Below, piece after piece: positions 19,754 through 28,376 of a DNA stretch of 64,000 bases. The notes below the pieces were generated by a model. The model was not told the DNA's origin. It was given only the letters and a program-made list of their open reading frames with translations, and made no database searches. Each line of letters starts with the position of its first letter. The first letter of the stretch is position 1. The stretch lies in assembly GCF_000688475.1 (NCBI RefSeq), contig NZ_JIAN01000005.1:1612001-1676000 (forward strand), read 5' to 3'. The position numbers and the translations under genes were made by a program. Origin of the DNA: Cellulomonas sp. URHE0023. GTDB lineage: Bacteria > Actinomycetota > Actinomycetes > Actinomycetales > Cellulomonadaceae.

Positions 19754-20209
19754 CTACGGCGCCTGCTGCGCGGGGTCGTGCGCGGTGACCCATGCCTCCA
19801 GGATCGGGAGGAGCTGGGCGGGTCGTTCGGTGAACGAGGGAAGCTTGCGCCGCCCCGACGTCGTCTCGACGATGACATTCGCGCTCCACTCTGGCCGGCC
19901 GTCGATGTTTCCGTGCAGCCGCACCACGTCAGCTCGATGGATCCTGTACGGCCGCAGCCAGCGTTGAACGATCAGCTCATCGGTGGTGAGCCGCAGGCGC
20001 ACGGTCGGCTCGACGATCCCGATGGTGATCCAGAGGATGCTGAACGTCCCGGCGACGATGCCGAACGCCACGTACATGCCTCGGTGCATCACCAGGCCTA
20101 CGAGCAGGTAGAAGACCGTCATCGTCGACCACAAGGCCGTCTGGGTGAGTCTGAGCGTTCGCGACGGTGACGCCGTCGCGACGACCCGTCCCTCGTCGAC
20201 CCGCTCCAT
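19754..20209 (-). CDS. Small membrane protein with PH-like domain
   Basis: 151 residues. Two adjacent hydrophobic segments (around residues 26-65: LWSTMTVFYLLVGLVM, then FGIVAGTFSILWITIGIV) are followed by a cytoplasmic beta-rich part (VRLRLTTDELIVQRW, RPYRIHRADVVRL). This resembles bacterial PH-domain membrane proteins. The ATG at 20209 is chosen because CAGGAT lies six bases upstream, as in leaderless genes here; a GTG one codon earlier is possible. The region toward the PadR gene (20210-20344) is shared upstream DNA. Confidence 0.65.
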   Translation of the reverse strand: MERVDEGRVVATASPSRTLRLTQTALWSTMTVFYLLVGLVMHRGMYVAFGIVAGTFSILWITIGIVEPTVRLRLTTDELIVQRWLRPYRIHRADVVRLHGNIDGRPEWSANVIVETTSGRRKLPSFTERPAQLLPILEAWVTAHDPAQQAP

Positions 20210-20285
20210 CACAGGATCCTGGCACCGAGCACCTCGGGTCGCCCGCTGTGGGTGGTCGCCACCGGCCCAGGGTCGATAGGCCGAC

Positions 20286-20321
20286 TTGAGATACCTAGAG
20301 GTCCTAGGGTTTGATACCTAG
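20286..20321 (+). promoter_or_regulatory. PadR promoter with candidate operator repeats
   Basis: GATACCTAG occurs twice, at 20290-20298 and 20313-20321 (23 bp apart). Between them is an inverted repeat, CCTAG-N5-CTAGG (20294-20308). A plausible -35 is TTGAGA (20286-20291) and -10 TTTGAT (20310-20315). The overlap of repeats and promoter suggests PadR autorepression. Confidence 0.6.
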
Positions 20322-20344
20322 CACCACAAGGTAGAGGAGGCGTC

Positions 20345-20707
20345 GTGCACTTCGACAAGGACCTGGTTGCCGCGTCCGCAACACCGCTCGTGCTCGGGAT
20401 CCTGGCCGACGGCGATCTCTACGGGTACGCGATCCTCAAACGGGTCGGCGAGCTGTCCGGCGGGCGCATGCAGTGGACTGACGGGATGCTCTACCCGCTG
20501 CTGCACCGGCTCGAACGGCTCGGTCACGTCTCGTCGTCCTGGGGCACGTCCGAGACCGGCCGCCGCCGCAAGCACTACGCGATCAGCCCGACTGGCCGGG
20601 CGGCACTCGCCGAGCGGCAGGCGCAGTGGAGCGTCGTCGCGGACGCGCTCCGGCAGGTGTGGGAGGCGGCGCCACGGCCCGCGACGGTCGTCGAAGGGTG
20701 GGCGTGA
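20345..20707 (+). CDS. PadR-family transcriptional regulator
   Basis: 120-residue DNA-binding repressor. The winged-helix region is recognisable from LVLGILADGDLYGYAI (helix 1), then the GMLYPLLHRLERLG recognition helix and the wing RRKHYAISPTG. A short C-terminal helix would serve dimerisation. GAGGAGG (20334-20340) sets the GTG start. It overlaps the following membrane-protein gene by one base (TGATG), so that protein is the probable regulated partner. Confidence 0.93.
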   Translation: MHFDKDLVAASATPLVLGILADGDLYGYAILKRVGELSGGRMQWTDGMLYPLLHRLERLGHVSSSWGTSETGRRRKHYAISPTGRAALAERQAQWSVVADALRQVWEAAPRPATVVEGWA

Positions 20708-22059
20708 TGGCGCACGACGACGAGCTCGAGGCTCAGGTCGACAGGTGGCGCGGCTACGTCCACAGCCGCCAGGTCATCTCCACGGCCGACGTCGACGAGC
20801 TCGAGGACCACCTTCGGGGCCAGGTCGCCGACCTGCGCGCTACCGGGCTCGACGACGACGAGGCGTTCCTCGTGGCGATCAAGCGCCTCGGCAACCTGGA
20901 CGCCGTCTCCCGCGAGTACGCCCGAGAGCACTCCGACCGGCTGTGGAAGCAGCTGGCGCTCGTCCCTGACGACGCTGCCGACTCGAAGGTGCCCCGCTGG
21001 CGCGAGCTCGCGGTGGTGCTGGGACTCGCGTTCGGTGCGGGCGTCGCGGTGCGAGCCGGGATCTCCTGGTTCGGCGACGACGAGGTCGGGCTCGTGCGCA
21101 ACGTCGGACTGCTCGTGCTGCCGTTCCTCGCCGCGTACCTCGGGTGGAAGCGCAAGGCCGGTCCGCGGACCGTGGCGGCGGTCGTCGTGCCGTTCGTGGT
21201 GCTCGCCGTCGTGCTCAACGTCTACCCGTTCCACCCCGAGGGGTCCACCGAGCTCCTCGCGATCCTGCACGCGCCCGTCGTCATGTGGCTGGTGGTGGGG
21301 CTCGCGTACGTCGCAGGCTCGTGGCGCTCCGACGGACGACGCATGGACTTCGTGCGGTTCACCGGCGAGCTCGCGATCTACTACACGCTGCTCGCGCTGG
21401 GGGGCGGGGTGCTGCTCGGTCTGACCGCCGGGATGCTGCAGATCGTCGGTCTGGACCCCGGTCCGGGGATAGCGGGCTGGGTCATGCCGTTCGCCGTTCC
21501 GGGCGCCCTCGTCGTCGCCGCCTGGCTCGTCGAGGCCAAGCAGGACGTCGTCGAGAACATCGCGCCCGTGCTGACCCGGATCTTCACGCCGCTGACCATC
21601 GCCATGCTCCTCGCGGTCCTCGTCGTGCTGATCGCGTCCGGGGGCATCGTCGAGGTCGACCGTGACCTGCTCATCGTGATGGACGCGATCCTCGTGCTGG
21701 TCCTGGCGCTGCTCGTCTACTCGATCTCGGCCCGTGACCCGTTCGCACCGCCCGGGCTGGCCGACTGGCTCCAGCTCGTCATGGTGGGGGCCGCACTGGC
21801 GGTCGACGCCGTCATGCTGACCGCGATGCTCACGCGGATCGCGCAGTTCGGCACCAGCCCCAACAAGATCGCCGCCCTCGGTCTGAACCTGCTGCTTCTC
21901 GTGCACCTCGGGGCGTCGGCATGGCGCAGCGCCCGGTTCCTGCGCGGTCGTGGGACGTTCGCGCAGCTTGAGCGGTGGCAGACGCGCTACCTGCCGGTCT
22001 ACGGCGCCTGGGCGGCGGTCGTCGTGCTCGTGTTCCCGCCGCTGTTCGACTTCGTCTGA
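20707..22059 (+). CDS. Multi-pass membrane protein with permease-prefix domain
   Basis: 450 residues. The first ~85 form a soluble helical segment (EAQVDRWRGYV...ELEDHLRGQV...AIKRLGNLDAVSREYA) like the permease prefix/HAAS-type domain found in partners of PadR regulators. About ten hydrophobic segments follow, with no recognised transporter motifs. A translationally coupled start after padR makes this a two-gene regulatory unit. In related pairs the membrane protein is thought to sense envelope state or antibiotics; that is not shown here. Confidence 0.8.
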   Translation: MAHDDELEAQVDRWRGYVHSRQVISTADVDELEDHLRGQVADLRATGLDDDEAFLVAIKRLGNLDAVSREYAREHSDRLWKQLALVPDDAADSKVPRWRELAVVLGLAFGAGVAVRAGISWFGDDEVGLVRNVGLLVLPFLAAYLGWKRKAGPRTVAAVVVPFVVLAVVLNVYPFHPEGSTELLAILHAPVVMWLVVGLAYVAGSWRSDGRRMDFVRFTGELAIYYTLLALGGGVLLGLTAGMLQIVGLDPGPGIAGWVMPFAVPGALVVAAWLVEAKQDVVENIAPVLTRIFTPLTIAMLLAVLVVLIASGGIVEVDRDLLIVMDAILVLVLALLVYSISARDPFAPPGLADWLQLVMVGAALAVDAVMLTAMLTRIAQFGTSPNKIAALGLNLLLLVHLGASAWRSARFLRGRGTFAQLERWQTRYLPVYGAWAAVVVLVFPPLFDFV

Positions 22060-22137
22060 CCCGCTGCACCCGAGCGCCCGACCACCCGGACCGGGACCAC
22101 ATGGCCGCTGCGAGGGTGTGGGCTGCCTAGGGTGCCG

Positions 22138-22980
22138 TCACGCTCGGAAGCGACGCTGCAGGTCGGCGTGGCTGACCACGTCGTCGAGGAAGCCGAGCGT
22201 GCCGGAGCCGAGCAGCTCCTGGCCGGCCCGCTCCAGACCGCTGTACGCCGCGCGGGCGAGGCTGCCGCCCAGGCTCACCCGCGTCACCCCGAGCGAGAAG
22301 AGGGTCGGCGCGTCGATCCTGTTCGCCAGCCCGGCCACCACGTTCAGCGGTCCGGGGATGGCTGCCGCGAGCCGACGGATGGCGTCCTCCTCGACGACGC
22401 CCGGCACGAAGACGCAGTCGGCCCCCGCCTCGACGTAGCGGACCGCCCGCTCGACCGTCTCGGCGAACGCGTCGCCGGCCGTGCCGACGAAGTAGGCGTC
22501 GGTTCGGGCGTTCAGCACGAAGGTTCCCTTCGGCGCCGCCGCCCGGGCGGCCGCGACGCGCTCGGTCGCCTCCTCGATGCCGAACAGCCCGCCCTGTCGC
22601 GCGTCCTCGATGTTTGCGCCCACCACCCCGGCCTCCACGGCCAGGCCCACGGTCCGTCCGACCTCGGCGGCGGTGTCGCCGTACCCGGCCTCGAGGTCCG
22701 CGGTCACCGGGACGCCCACCGCTGCCACGATCCGACCCACGTGCTCGAGCATCGTGGCGCGGTCCACCGCACCGCCGTCCGGGACCCCGCAGGACCACGC
22801 GATACCTGCGCTCGTCGTCGCCAGCGCGGGGAACCCGACCTGCTCGAGGATGCGCGCGGACCCGGGGTCCCAGGCGTTGGGCAGCACGAAGCCGCTACCC
22901 GTGTGCAGGGCCAGGAGAGCGGCCGCCTTGCCCGGCGAGGGGTCGTGTGCACCGAGCCGGTCCGCTGAGGGCGTTTGCAT
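22138..22980 (-). CDS. Isocitrate lyase/PEP mutase-family protein
   Basis: 280 residues of the PEP mutase/isocitrate lyase alpha/beta barrel. Motifs include VLPNAWDPGSAR, the metal-binding VTADLEAGYGD, NIEDARQGG and LNARTDAYF. The KKCGH motif of true isocitrate lyase is missing, so a C-C or C-P lyase on another 2-hydroxy- or oxo-acid is more likely (carboxyvinyl-carboxyphosphonate mutase-like group). GGAG lies upstream of the ATG. It lies 63 bases after arcA on the same strand and could be co-transcribed. Confidence 0.85.
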   Translation of the reverse strand: MQTPSADRLGAHDPSPGKAAALLALHTGSGFVLPNAWDPGSARILEQVGFPALATTSAGIAWSCGVPDGGAVDRATMLEHVGRIVAAVGVPVTADLEAGYGDTAAEVGRTVGLAVEAGVVGANIEDARQGGLFGIEEATERVAAARAAAPKGTFVLNARTDAYFVGTAGDAFAETVERAVRYVEAGADCVFVPGVVEEDAIRRLAAAIPGPLNVVAGLANRIDAPTLFSLGVTRVSLGGSLARAAYSGLERAGQELLGSGTLGFLDDVVSHADLQRRFRA

Positions 22981-23043
22981 GAGGTGTCTCCGTGTCGCTC
23001 GAGTCCGGGTCGCAGACCCGACGGCGTGCGTCGTCGGGCGACC

Positions 23044-24297
23044 CTAGAGCTCGACCGGGTCGCGCACGATCGGGCAGGTCATGCAGTGGCCCCCGCCGCG
23101 GCCGCGGCCCAGCTCTGCGCCCACGATCGTGACCACCTCGATCCCGGCCTTGCGCAGCAGCGTGTTGGTCAACGTGTTGCGGTCGTAGGTGAACACCACA
23201 CCGGGTTCCAGTGCGACGGCGTTGTTGCCGCTGTCCCACTGCTGGCGCTCCGACTGGTAGACGTCACCGCCGGTCTCGATGACGCGCAGCGACGGCAGTC
23301 CCAGAGCCCGTGCGACGACGTCGACGAACGGTGTCGAGCCCTCGTCGACGATCTGGACACCCGGAGCCGTGTCCGAGGGCAGCAGCGTGAACGTGTGCAC
23401 GGCCGACATGATCAGCGGGTACAGCGTCACGACGTCGAGGTCGACGAACGTGAAGACGGTGTCCAGGTGCATGGCCGAGCGGAGCTTCGGCATCCCGGCG
23501 ACGATGACCTTCGTCGCGGCACCCTGCGCGAAGAGGGCAGCGGCGACCTGGGTGATGGCCTGCCGCGAGGTCCGCTCGCTCATGCCCATCAGCACGACCC
23601 CGTTGCCGACCGGCATGATGTCGCCGCCCTCGAACGTCGCCTGCGCCCAGTCCTGCTCGGCGTCCCCCCACCAGACGGTGGAGCCGGCGAAGTCCGGGTG
23701 GAACTCGTAGATCGCCTTGTACAGCAGGGTCTCGTCCTGGCGGGCGGGCCAGTACAGCGGGTTCATGGTCAGGCCGTCGTACAGCCAGCACGTGGTGTCC
23801 CGGGTGTAGAGGGTGTTCGGCAGCGGCGGCATCAGGTACTCGCGCGCGCCGGTCGCTTCACGCGCCAACGCCAGGTACCCGCCCAGGAAGTCGTCCGGGA
23901 CGTCGTGCGTGGACAACCCGCCGATGAGCAGCTCCGCCAGGAAGCGGTCGTCGACGCTCTCGAGGTAGGACCGTGTGCCGTCCATCAGGCCCAGACCGAC
24001 GCGGTTGGCGACGACCTTGCGGTCCAGGAGCCAGTCGCGCGCGCCGGGGACCGCCAGCGTCTGCGCGAGGACGGCGTGCAGCTCGAGGACCTCGACACCA
24101 CGCTGGACGAGCTTGTTGACGAAGTCGGCGTGGTCGCGCTGCGCGTTCTCAACCCACATCACGTCGTCGAAGAGCAGGTCGTCGGCGTTGGTGGGGGTCA
24201 GCCGCCGGTGAGCGAGACCCGGTGCGCAGACCAGGACCTTGCGCAGTCGCCCCACCTCGGAGTGCACGCCGAGCGTCGCAGGGACGGTCTGGCTCAT
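23044..24297 (-). CDS. arcA: Arginine deiminase
   Basis: Converts L-arginine to citrulline and ammonia, the first step of the ADI pathway for ATP production and acid resistance. 417 residues, normal for the family. The N-terminus has [15 protein letters not shown]. The substrate-binding TRDTTCW and FEGGDI motifs are present, and the catalytic Cys405 is in [10 protein letters not shown] near the end. GGAAAGG precedes the ATG. The antiporter gene ends 33 bases upstream, so the pair is an operon. No carbamoyltransferase or carbamate kinase gene is in the window. Confidence 0.96.
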   Translation of the reverse strand: MSQTVPATLGVHSEVGRLRKVLVCAPGLAHRRLTPTNADDLLFDDVMWVENAQRDHADFVNKLVQRGVEVLELHAVLAQTLAVPGARDWLLDRKVVANRVGLGLMDGTRSYLESVDDRFLAELLIGGLSTHDVPDDFLGGYLALAREATGAREYLMPPLPNTLYTRDTTCWLYDGLTMNPLYWPARQDETLLYKAIYEFHPDFAGSTVWWGDAEQDWAQATFEGGDIMPVGNGVVLMGMSERTSRQAITQVAAALFAQGAATKVIVAGMPKLRSAMHLDTVFTFVDLDVVTLYPLIMSAVHTFTLLPSDTAPGVQIVDEGSTPFVDVVARALGLPSLRVIETGGDVYQSERQQWDSGNNAVALEPGVVFTYDRNTLTNTLLRKAGIEVVTIVGAELGRGRGGGHCMTCPIVRDPVEL

Positions 24298-24330
24298 GGT
24301 GTGTCCTTTCCGTTGACCGCGTGCAGAGGC

Positions 24331-25785
24331 TCAGATGGCGATGCGACCGGTCCACAGCCCGATCACGCCGATGCTCGCGGCCAGGACGATCACGGCGCAG
24401 AGCACGATCTCGGTGGGGGTGAAGAGGCGTCGGCCACGCTCGCTGCGGGCCTTGACGTACAGCAGCGTCAGCGGGGCGAGGATGACGGTCGAGAGCAGCA
24501 GGAACTTGAGTCCGGCCGCGACGAACAGGAACACCGTGTAGCCCGTCGCGATGCCGGCGATGATCGCTTCCTTGCGTTGCGCCCGTGGTGAGGCGGCCTC
24601 GTAGCTCTCCCCCGATAGTGCGAGCTTGAGGGCGTACGCCGCCGCGAGGAAGTACGGGATGAGCGCCAGGCTCGTGCACAGGTCGAGCATGAAGTTCAGC
24701 GCGTCGGACACGAACAGCGTCAGGATGAGCAGGGACTGGACCGCGATCGACGTCACCACCAGGGCCGTGATCGGCGTCTTGACCGCGTTCTCCCGGCCGA
24801 GGAACTCGGGGAGGTCCTCGTTGCGTGCCGGTTGGTACAGGACCTCCGCCGCCATGAGGGTCCACGCGAGGTACGCGCCGAGCACCGAGACGATGACGCC
24901 GACGCTGATGAACGTCTGCCCCCACGGCCCGACGACCGACTCGAAGACACCGATCATGGACGGCTGACGCGTCTCGGCGATCTCGGCGCGAGGCATGACC
25001 GCGTACGACGAGAGCGTGACGAGGGCGAACAGCGACAGCACCGACAGGAAGCCGAGGACGGTCGCCCGGCCGACGTCCTCTCGCTTCCTGGCGTAGCGGG
25101 AGTAGACGCTCGCGCCCTCGATGCCCAGGAACACGAACGTCGTGATGACCATCGTGTTCTTGACCTGCTCGCCCATCGATCCGAGGTCGTAGGCGTAGAA
25201 GTTGTCGCTGAACACCCCGGCGTCCCAGCTGAGGAGCAGGACGACGATGAACGTGGCGATCGGAAGGATCTTGAAGACCGTCACGATCCGGTTGATGATC
25301 GCGGCGTCGCGCACGCCGCGGGCGACGAAGTAGTGGAAGACCCATACGCCGACGGTGGACACGGCGACAGCCAGCACCGTGTCGCCATCGCCGAACGCGT
25401 GCACGAAGGTGCCCAGCGTCGCGGTGATGAACACCCAGTAGAAGGTGTTCCCGGCGATCGTCGAGGCCCAGAAGCCGATCGCCGAGTTGAAACCGGCGTA
25501 GTCGCCGAAGCCGGCCTTGGCGTAGATGAACACACCGGAGTCCAGGTTCGGCTTGCGGATCGCGAGGTTCTGGAACACGAAGGCCAGCATCAGCATGCCG
25601 GCGCCGGCGACCGCCCACGCGATCAGCGAACCCAGCACGCCGGTGGCGACCGCGAAGCGCGCAGGCAGCGAGAACACACCCGCACCGACCATCCCGCCGA
25701 CGACCATCGCGGTCAGCGTGGGAAGGGTCATCTTCGCGACGGCGTTCCCACCACCGGTCGCGGTCTCGTGCTCGACGGCGGTCAT
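24331..25785 (-). CDS. arcD: Arginine/ornithine-type antiporter, APC family
   Basis: 484 residues with about twelve to thirteen membrane segments. The first carries the substrate-binding GGMVGAGVFSLPARF motif of basic amino-acid/polyamine antiporters. A conserved IYAKAGFGDYAGF loop and FLGIEGASVYSRYA motif further support the ArcD-type subgroup. It would exchange arginine for ornithine or citrulline at the cell membrane. It is transcribed toward arcA. The 188 bases upstream hold its promoter, but I see no clear ArgR box. Confidence 0.9.
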   Translation of the reverse strand: MTAVEHETATGGGNAVAKMTLPTLTAMVVGGMVGAGVFSLPARFAVATGVLGSLIAWAVAGAGMLMLAFVFQNLAIRKPNLDSGVFIYAKAGFGDYAGFNSAIGFWASTIAGNTFYWVFITATLGTFVHAFGDGDTVLAVAVSTVGVWVFHYFVARGVRDAAIINRIVTVFKILPIATFIVVLLLSWDAGVFSDNFYAYDLGSMGEQVKNTMVITTFVFLGIEGASVYSRYARKREDVGRATVLGFLSVLSLFALVTLSSYAVMPRAEIAETRQPSMIGVFESVVGPWGQTFISVGVIVSVLGAYLAWTLMAAEVLYQPARNEDLPEFLGRENAVKTPITALVVTSIAVQSLLILTLFVSDALNFMLDLCTSLALIPYFLAAAYALKLALSGESYEAASPRAQRKEAIIAGIATGYTVFLFVAAGLKFLLLSTVILAPLTLLYVKARSERGRRLFTPTEIVLCAVIVLAASIGVIGLWTGRIAI

Positions 25786-25973
25786 GCGTCCGGGGGACAG
25801 GGGAGCCCCAGCACCCTGACGGCAGCTGACGGCAGACCCGCCATCGAGATCCGTCCGAGCTGCGCCATCGGTTTCTCCACGGCGTGCCCTCCGTCATCGG
25901 AAAGACGTTCCCGCCCACCGTACGACAGGCGCGACCGGGCTGGAACCGTCGGGTCGGTGGTCCTGCGCGACCG

Positions 25974-26549
25974 TCACGAGCCGGGCGTCGAGGCCCCAGT
26001 CGGTGCCGTCTGCTCGCCGGACCGGTCCGCCCACGCGGCCGGACGCAGGTACCACCACGATGCCGCCGCGAGCACTGCCGTCGACGCGGTCACGGCCGTG
26101 GCGACGGGACCCAGCCACGGCACGGGGATGAGGAAGAAGACGTCGGTGTCCAGCAGGCTCGTCGGCCACCCGGTGAGCACCCACAAGAAGAGGTAGTACG
26201 TGAGGTCCCAGACGGTGAACGCGATGAAGAACGCCGCGACGCCGTGCCACAGGCGGCGCCCCGCCAGAACCGCGACCCCGGCGAGCATGAGGATGGTGGC
26301 GGCCTCCCGCGCGGTCTCGGCGCGCGCCAGGTCCGGGTCGACGAGCATCGTGTGCACCGGGTCGACGAACCGGATCAGGCCCAGATCGAGGTAGACGCGC
26401 CGCACCGGCACCTCGTAGTCCAACTGCGAGCCCAGTGCCAGACGTAGGTAGTGGACCACCGCCGCCTCGACGTACCCGAACCCGATCCCGAACGCGACGA
26501 GGGCGCCGTAGCGCAGCCAGCGAACCCGCGACCTGCTCGTCGTCCCCAT
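25974..26549 (-). CDS. Hypothetical membrane protein
   Basis: 191 residues with about five hydrophobic segments; the first is YGALVAFGIGFGYVEAAVVHYLR, cut short here because only its character matters, and another reads YLFLWVLTGWP. No family recognised. The start at 26549 is preferred because CACGAT ends six bases before it (26556-26561 on the plus strand), the leaderless spacing seen at many genes here; an in-frame ATG at 26591 is the alternative. Confidence 0.7.
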   Translation of the reverse strand: MGTTSRSRVRWLRYGALVAFGIGFGYVEAAVVHYLRLALGSQLDYEVPVRRVYLDLGLIRFVDPVHTMLVDPDLARAETAREAATILMLAGVAVLAGRRLWHGVAAFFIAFTVWDLTYYLFLWVLTGWPTSLLDTDVFFLIPVPWLGPVATAVTASTAVLAAASWWYLRPAAWADRSGEQTAPTGASTPGS

Positions 26550-26555
26550 CCGCGC

Positions 26556-26561
26556 ATCGTG
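26556..26561 (-). promoter_or_regulatory. -10 box of a leaderless promoter (membrane protein)
   Basis: On the minus strand CACGAT, six bases, then ATG 26549. Confidence 0.5.
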
Positions 26562-26701
26562 CCGTCCCCGGCGTGGCGCCGTCGACGCCATAGCCCGAGA
26601 TCACGCGCGTGACTGCACGGTGACCAGGGCTATCGGCGACGCGGGGCCGGCCGGCCCGGCCGACGAGTGGCTAGGGATCTCCCACCCCTCGGAGGGAAAC
26701 A

Positions 26702-26736
26702 CGAAGGCCCGGAACCGTGGCGGTTCCGGGCCTTCG
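26702..26736 (-). terminator. Rho-independent terminator after the MFS gene
   Basis: Perfect 16-bp stem (26702-26717 with 26721-26736) and a 3-nt loop, starting 14 bases after the MFS stop. On the minus strand GTGTTTCC follows, a weak U tract. Confidence 0.85.
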
Positions 26737-26749
26737 TCGAGCGGGTCGG

Positions 26750-28249
26750 TCAGTGGTGCGCGTGCGGCAGGTGCAGCTCGACCGGCTCGGGCGGCAGGTC
26801 GTCGACCCCGGCCGTCAGGGCCGCCTGTCGACGGTGGCGTGCCGACGGGAGCGCGAGCGACGCGACGACCGCGAGGACCGCGACACCCGCGCAGACCCAG
26901 AAGCCGGCGGTGAACGCCTGGTTCGTGGGCAAACCCTCGGGCGTGCTCTGCGACGTGATGACGGCCGCGACGACCGCCGTGCCGATGCTGCTACCGATCG
27001 TTCGTGCGATGGCGTTGACGCCGGTTGCCTCGCCGGTCTGCGCGGCAGGGACGCTCTCGATGATCGCGTTCGCCATGGCGGCGAAGGCGAGTCCGATGCC
27101 GGCACCGGTAATCAGGCCGGACGCGACGATGTGCCAGAGCTGGTCGTGGGCGACGGCGGGGAGCGCGAAGCCGAGCACGACGAACGACGTGCCGAGGAAC
27201 AGCGGCACCTTGGGGCCGAACTTGCGGTCGAGCATCCCGGACAGCGGACCGAACACGACCATCATCAGGACGGTCGGCAGCAGGAACAGGCCCGCCTGCG
27301 ACACGGTCTTGCCAAAGCCGAAGCCCAGGGCGGTCGGCAGCTCGAGCAGGGTGGGGACGAGCAGGAACGTGCCGAACATCGCGAAACCGAGGGCGAGCGC
27401 GACGAGGTCGGTGGCCCACACGCCGCGGTTCTTCAGGAGCCGGACGTCGATCAGCGGCTGGCTGACGCGCAGCTCGACCAGGACGAATGCGACGAGCGCG
27501 ACGACGCCGAGCAGGAAGAGCGTGGTGGTCTTCGTCTCGAACCAGCCCCAGGCCTGCCCCTTGCTGATGGCGAGCAGAAGGGACACGAGGCCGACGGTCA
27601 GGATGGACGCGCCGACGGTGTCGAGCCGGCCCGGCGTGCGCACGGGCGACTCCTTCATGCCGAAGATCGCACCGAGCAGCGCGATGACGACGAGGACCAG
27701 CGGCAGCCAGAAGAGCCAGTGCCAGGACAGGTTCTCGACGATGGGACCCGCCGCCACGATGCCGACGCCGGCGCCGACCCCGAAGATGGCGGACAACAGG
27801 CCGACGGTGACGCTGACCTTCTCGCGCGGGAGCTCGTCGCGGACCATGCCGATCGACAGCGGGAGGATGGCTCCGGCGGACCCCTGCAGCACGCGGGCGA
27901 CGATCAGGACGCCGAGGTTCGGCGCCAGTGCGGCGACCAGGGTGCCGACGGCGAGCGCGGCGAGCACGCCGATGAGGACCCGGCGCTTGCCGACCATGTC
28001 GCCGAGGCGACCGAGGATCGGGGTGAGGACCGAGGCGGCCAGCAGGTAGGCCGTGAGGATCCAGCTCGCGTCGGCGGTCGAGACACCGAGATCGCTGGCG
28101 AGGACCGGAAGGGCTGGCGCGACGAGGGACTGCAGCACCGCGAACGCGAGGCCGCCCAGGGACAGGTAGAGGACCAGGAACCGGGTGCCGGGGCGCCCCG
28201 TGCCGGTGGTCGAGGCTGCGAGCGCGGCCTCCGTGGTGGTGTGCGGCAT
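26750..28249 (-). CDS. MFS drug-efflux transporter, EmrB/QacA (DHA2) type
   Basis: 499 residues with about fourteen membrane segments. Recognisable motifs are the D-x-S/T-type TADASWILTAYLLAAS in helix 1-2, motif A as GRLGDMVGKRRVL, and motif C-like GVGAGVGIVAAGPIVEN. It would export a drug or toxic metabolite by proton antiport. It is divergent from a TetR gene with shared operators, so expression is probably induced when the TetR ligand appears. The short AGGGA site sets the ATG. A strong terminator follows. Confidence 0.92.
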   Translation of the reverse strand: MPHTTTEAALAASTTGTGRPGTRFLVLYLSLGGLAFAVLQSLVAPALPVLASDLGVSTADASWILTAYLLAASVLTPILGRLGDMVGKRRVLIGVLAALAVGTLVAALAPNLGVLIVARVLQGSAGAILPLSIGMVRDELPREKVSVTVGLLSAIFGVGAGVGIVAAGPIVENLSWHWLFWLPLVLVVIALLGAIFGMKESPVRTPGRLDTVGASILTVGLVSLLLAISKGQAWGWFETKTTTLFLLGVVALVAFVLVELRVSQPLIDVRLLKNRGVWATDLVALALGFAMFGTFLLVPTLLELPTALGFGFGKTVSQAGLFLLPTVLMMVVFGPLSGMLDRKFGPKVPLFLGTSFVVLGFALPAVAHDQLWHIVASGLITGAGIGLAFAAMANAIIESVPAAQTGEATGVNAIARTIGSSIGTAVVAAVITSQSTPEGLPTNQAFTAGFWVCAGVAVLAVVASLALPSARHRRQAALTAGVDDLPPEPVELHLPHAHH

Positions 28250-28268
28250 GACATCCCTGCAGCTCGAT

Positions 28269-28284
28269 GTAAACGGTTGTTGAC
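28269..28284. promoter_or_regulatory. TetR operator 1 (MFS side)
   Basis: GTAAAC-GGTT-GTTGAC, a near-palindrome of the form GTMAAC-N4-GTTKAC. It lies just downstream of the MFS -10 box (TACTAA on the minus strand, 28293-28288). Confidence 0.75.
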
Positions 28285-28287
28285 CTA

Positions 28288-28317
28288 TTAGTACCCCAGG
28301 GCAACCGGCAAAGTCAA
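28288..28317 (-). promoter_or_regulatory. Promoter of the MFS gene
   Basis: On the minus strand -35 TTGACT (28317-28312) and -10 TACTAA (28293-28288), spacer 18. The -35 is inside operator 2. Confidence 0.65.
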
Positions 28318-28328
28318 CACGTGTTTAC
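28313..28328. promoter_or_regulatory. TetR operator 2 (TetR side)
   Basis: GTCAAC-ACGT-GTTTAC, the inverted match of operator 1; both are embedded in a 19-base match (GATGTAAAC...TGTTGAC). Centres are 44 bp apart, about four helical turns. It overlaps the MFS -35 and the TetR -35. Confidence 0.8.
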
Positions 28329-28352
28329 ATCACACTGGCCGCCGACTATGGT
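28324..28352 (+). promoter_or_regulatory. Promoter of the TetR gene
   Basis: TTTACA (28324-28329), 17 bases, TATGGT (28347-28352); the -35 lies inside operator 2, which implies autorepression. Confidence 0.65.
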
Positions 28353-28376
28353 GTCGCAGCGACCGGGAGGAACGAG

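Noticed and set aside
19006..20340. Possible integrative element at the tRNA-Thr gene
   Set aside because: No integrase and no second copy of the tRNA 3' end were found in the window.
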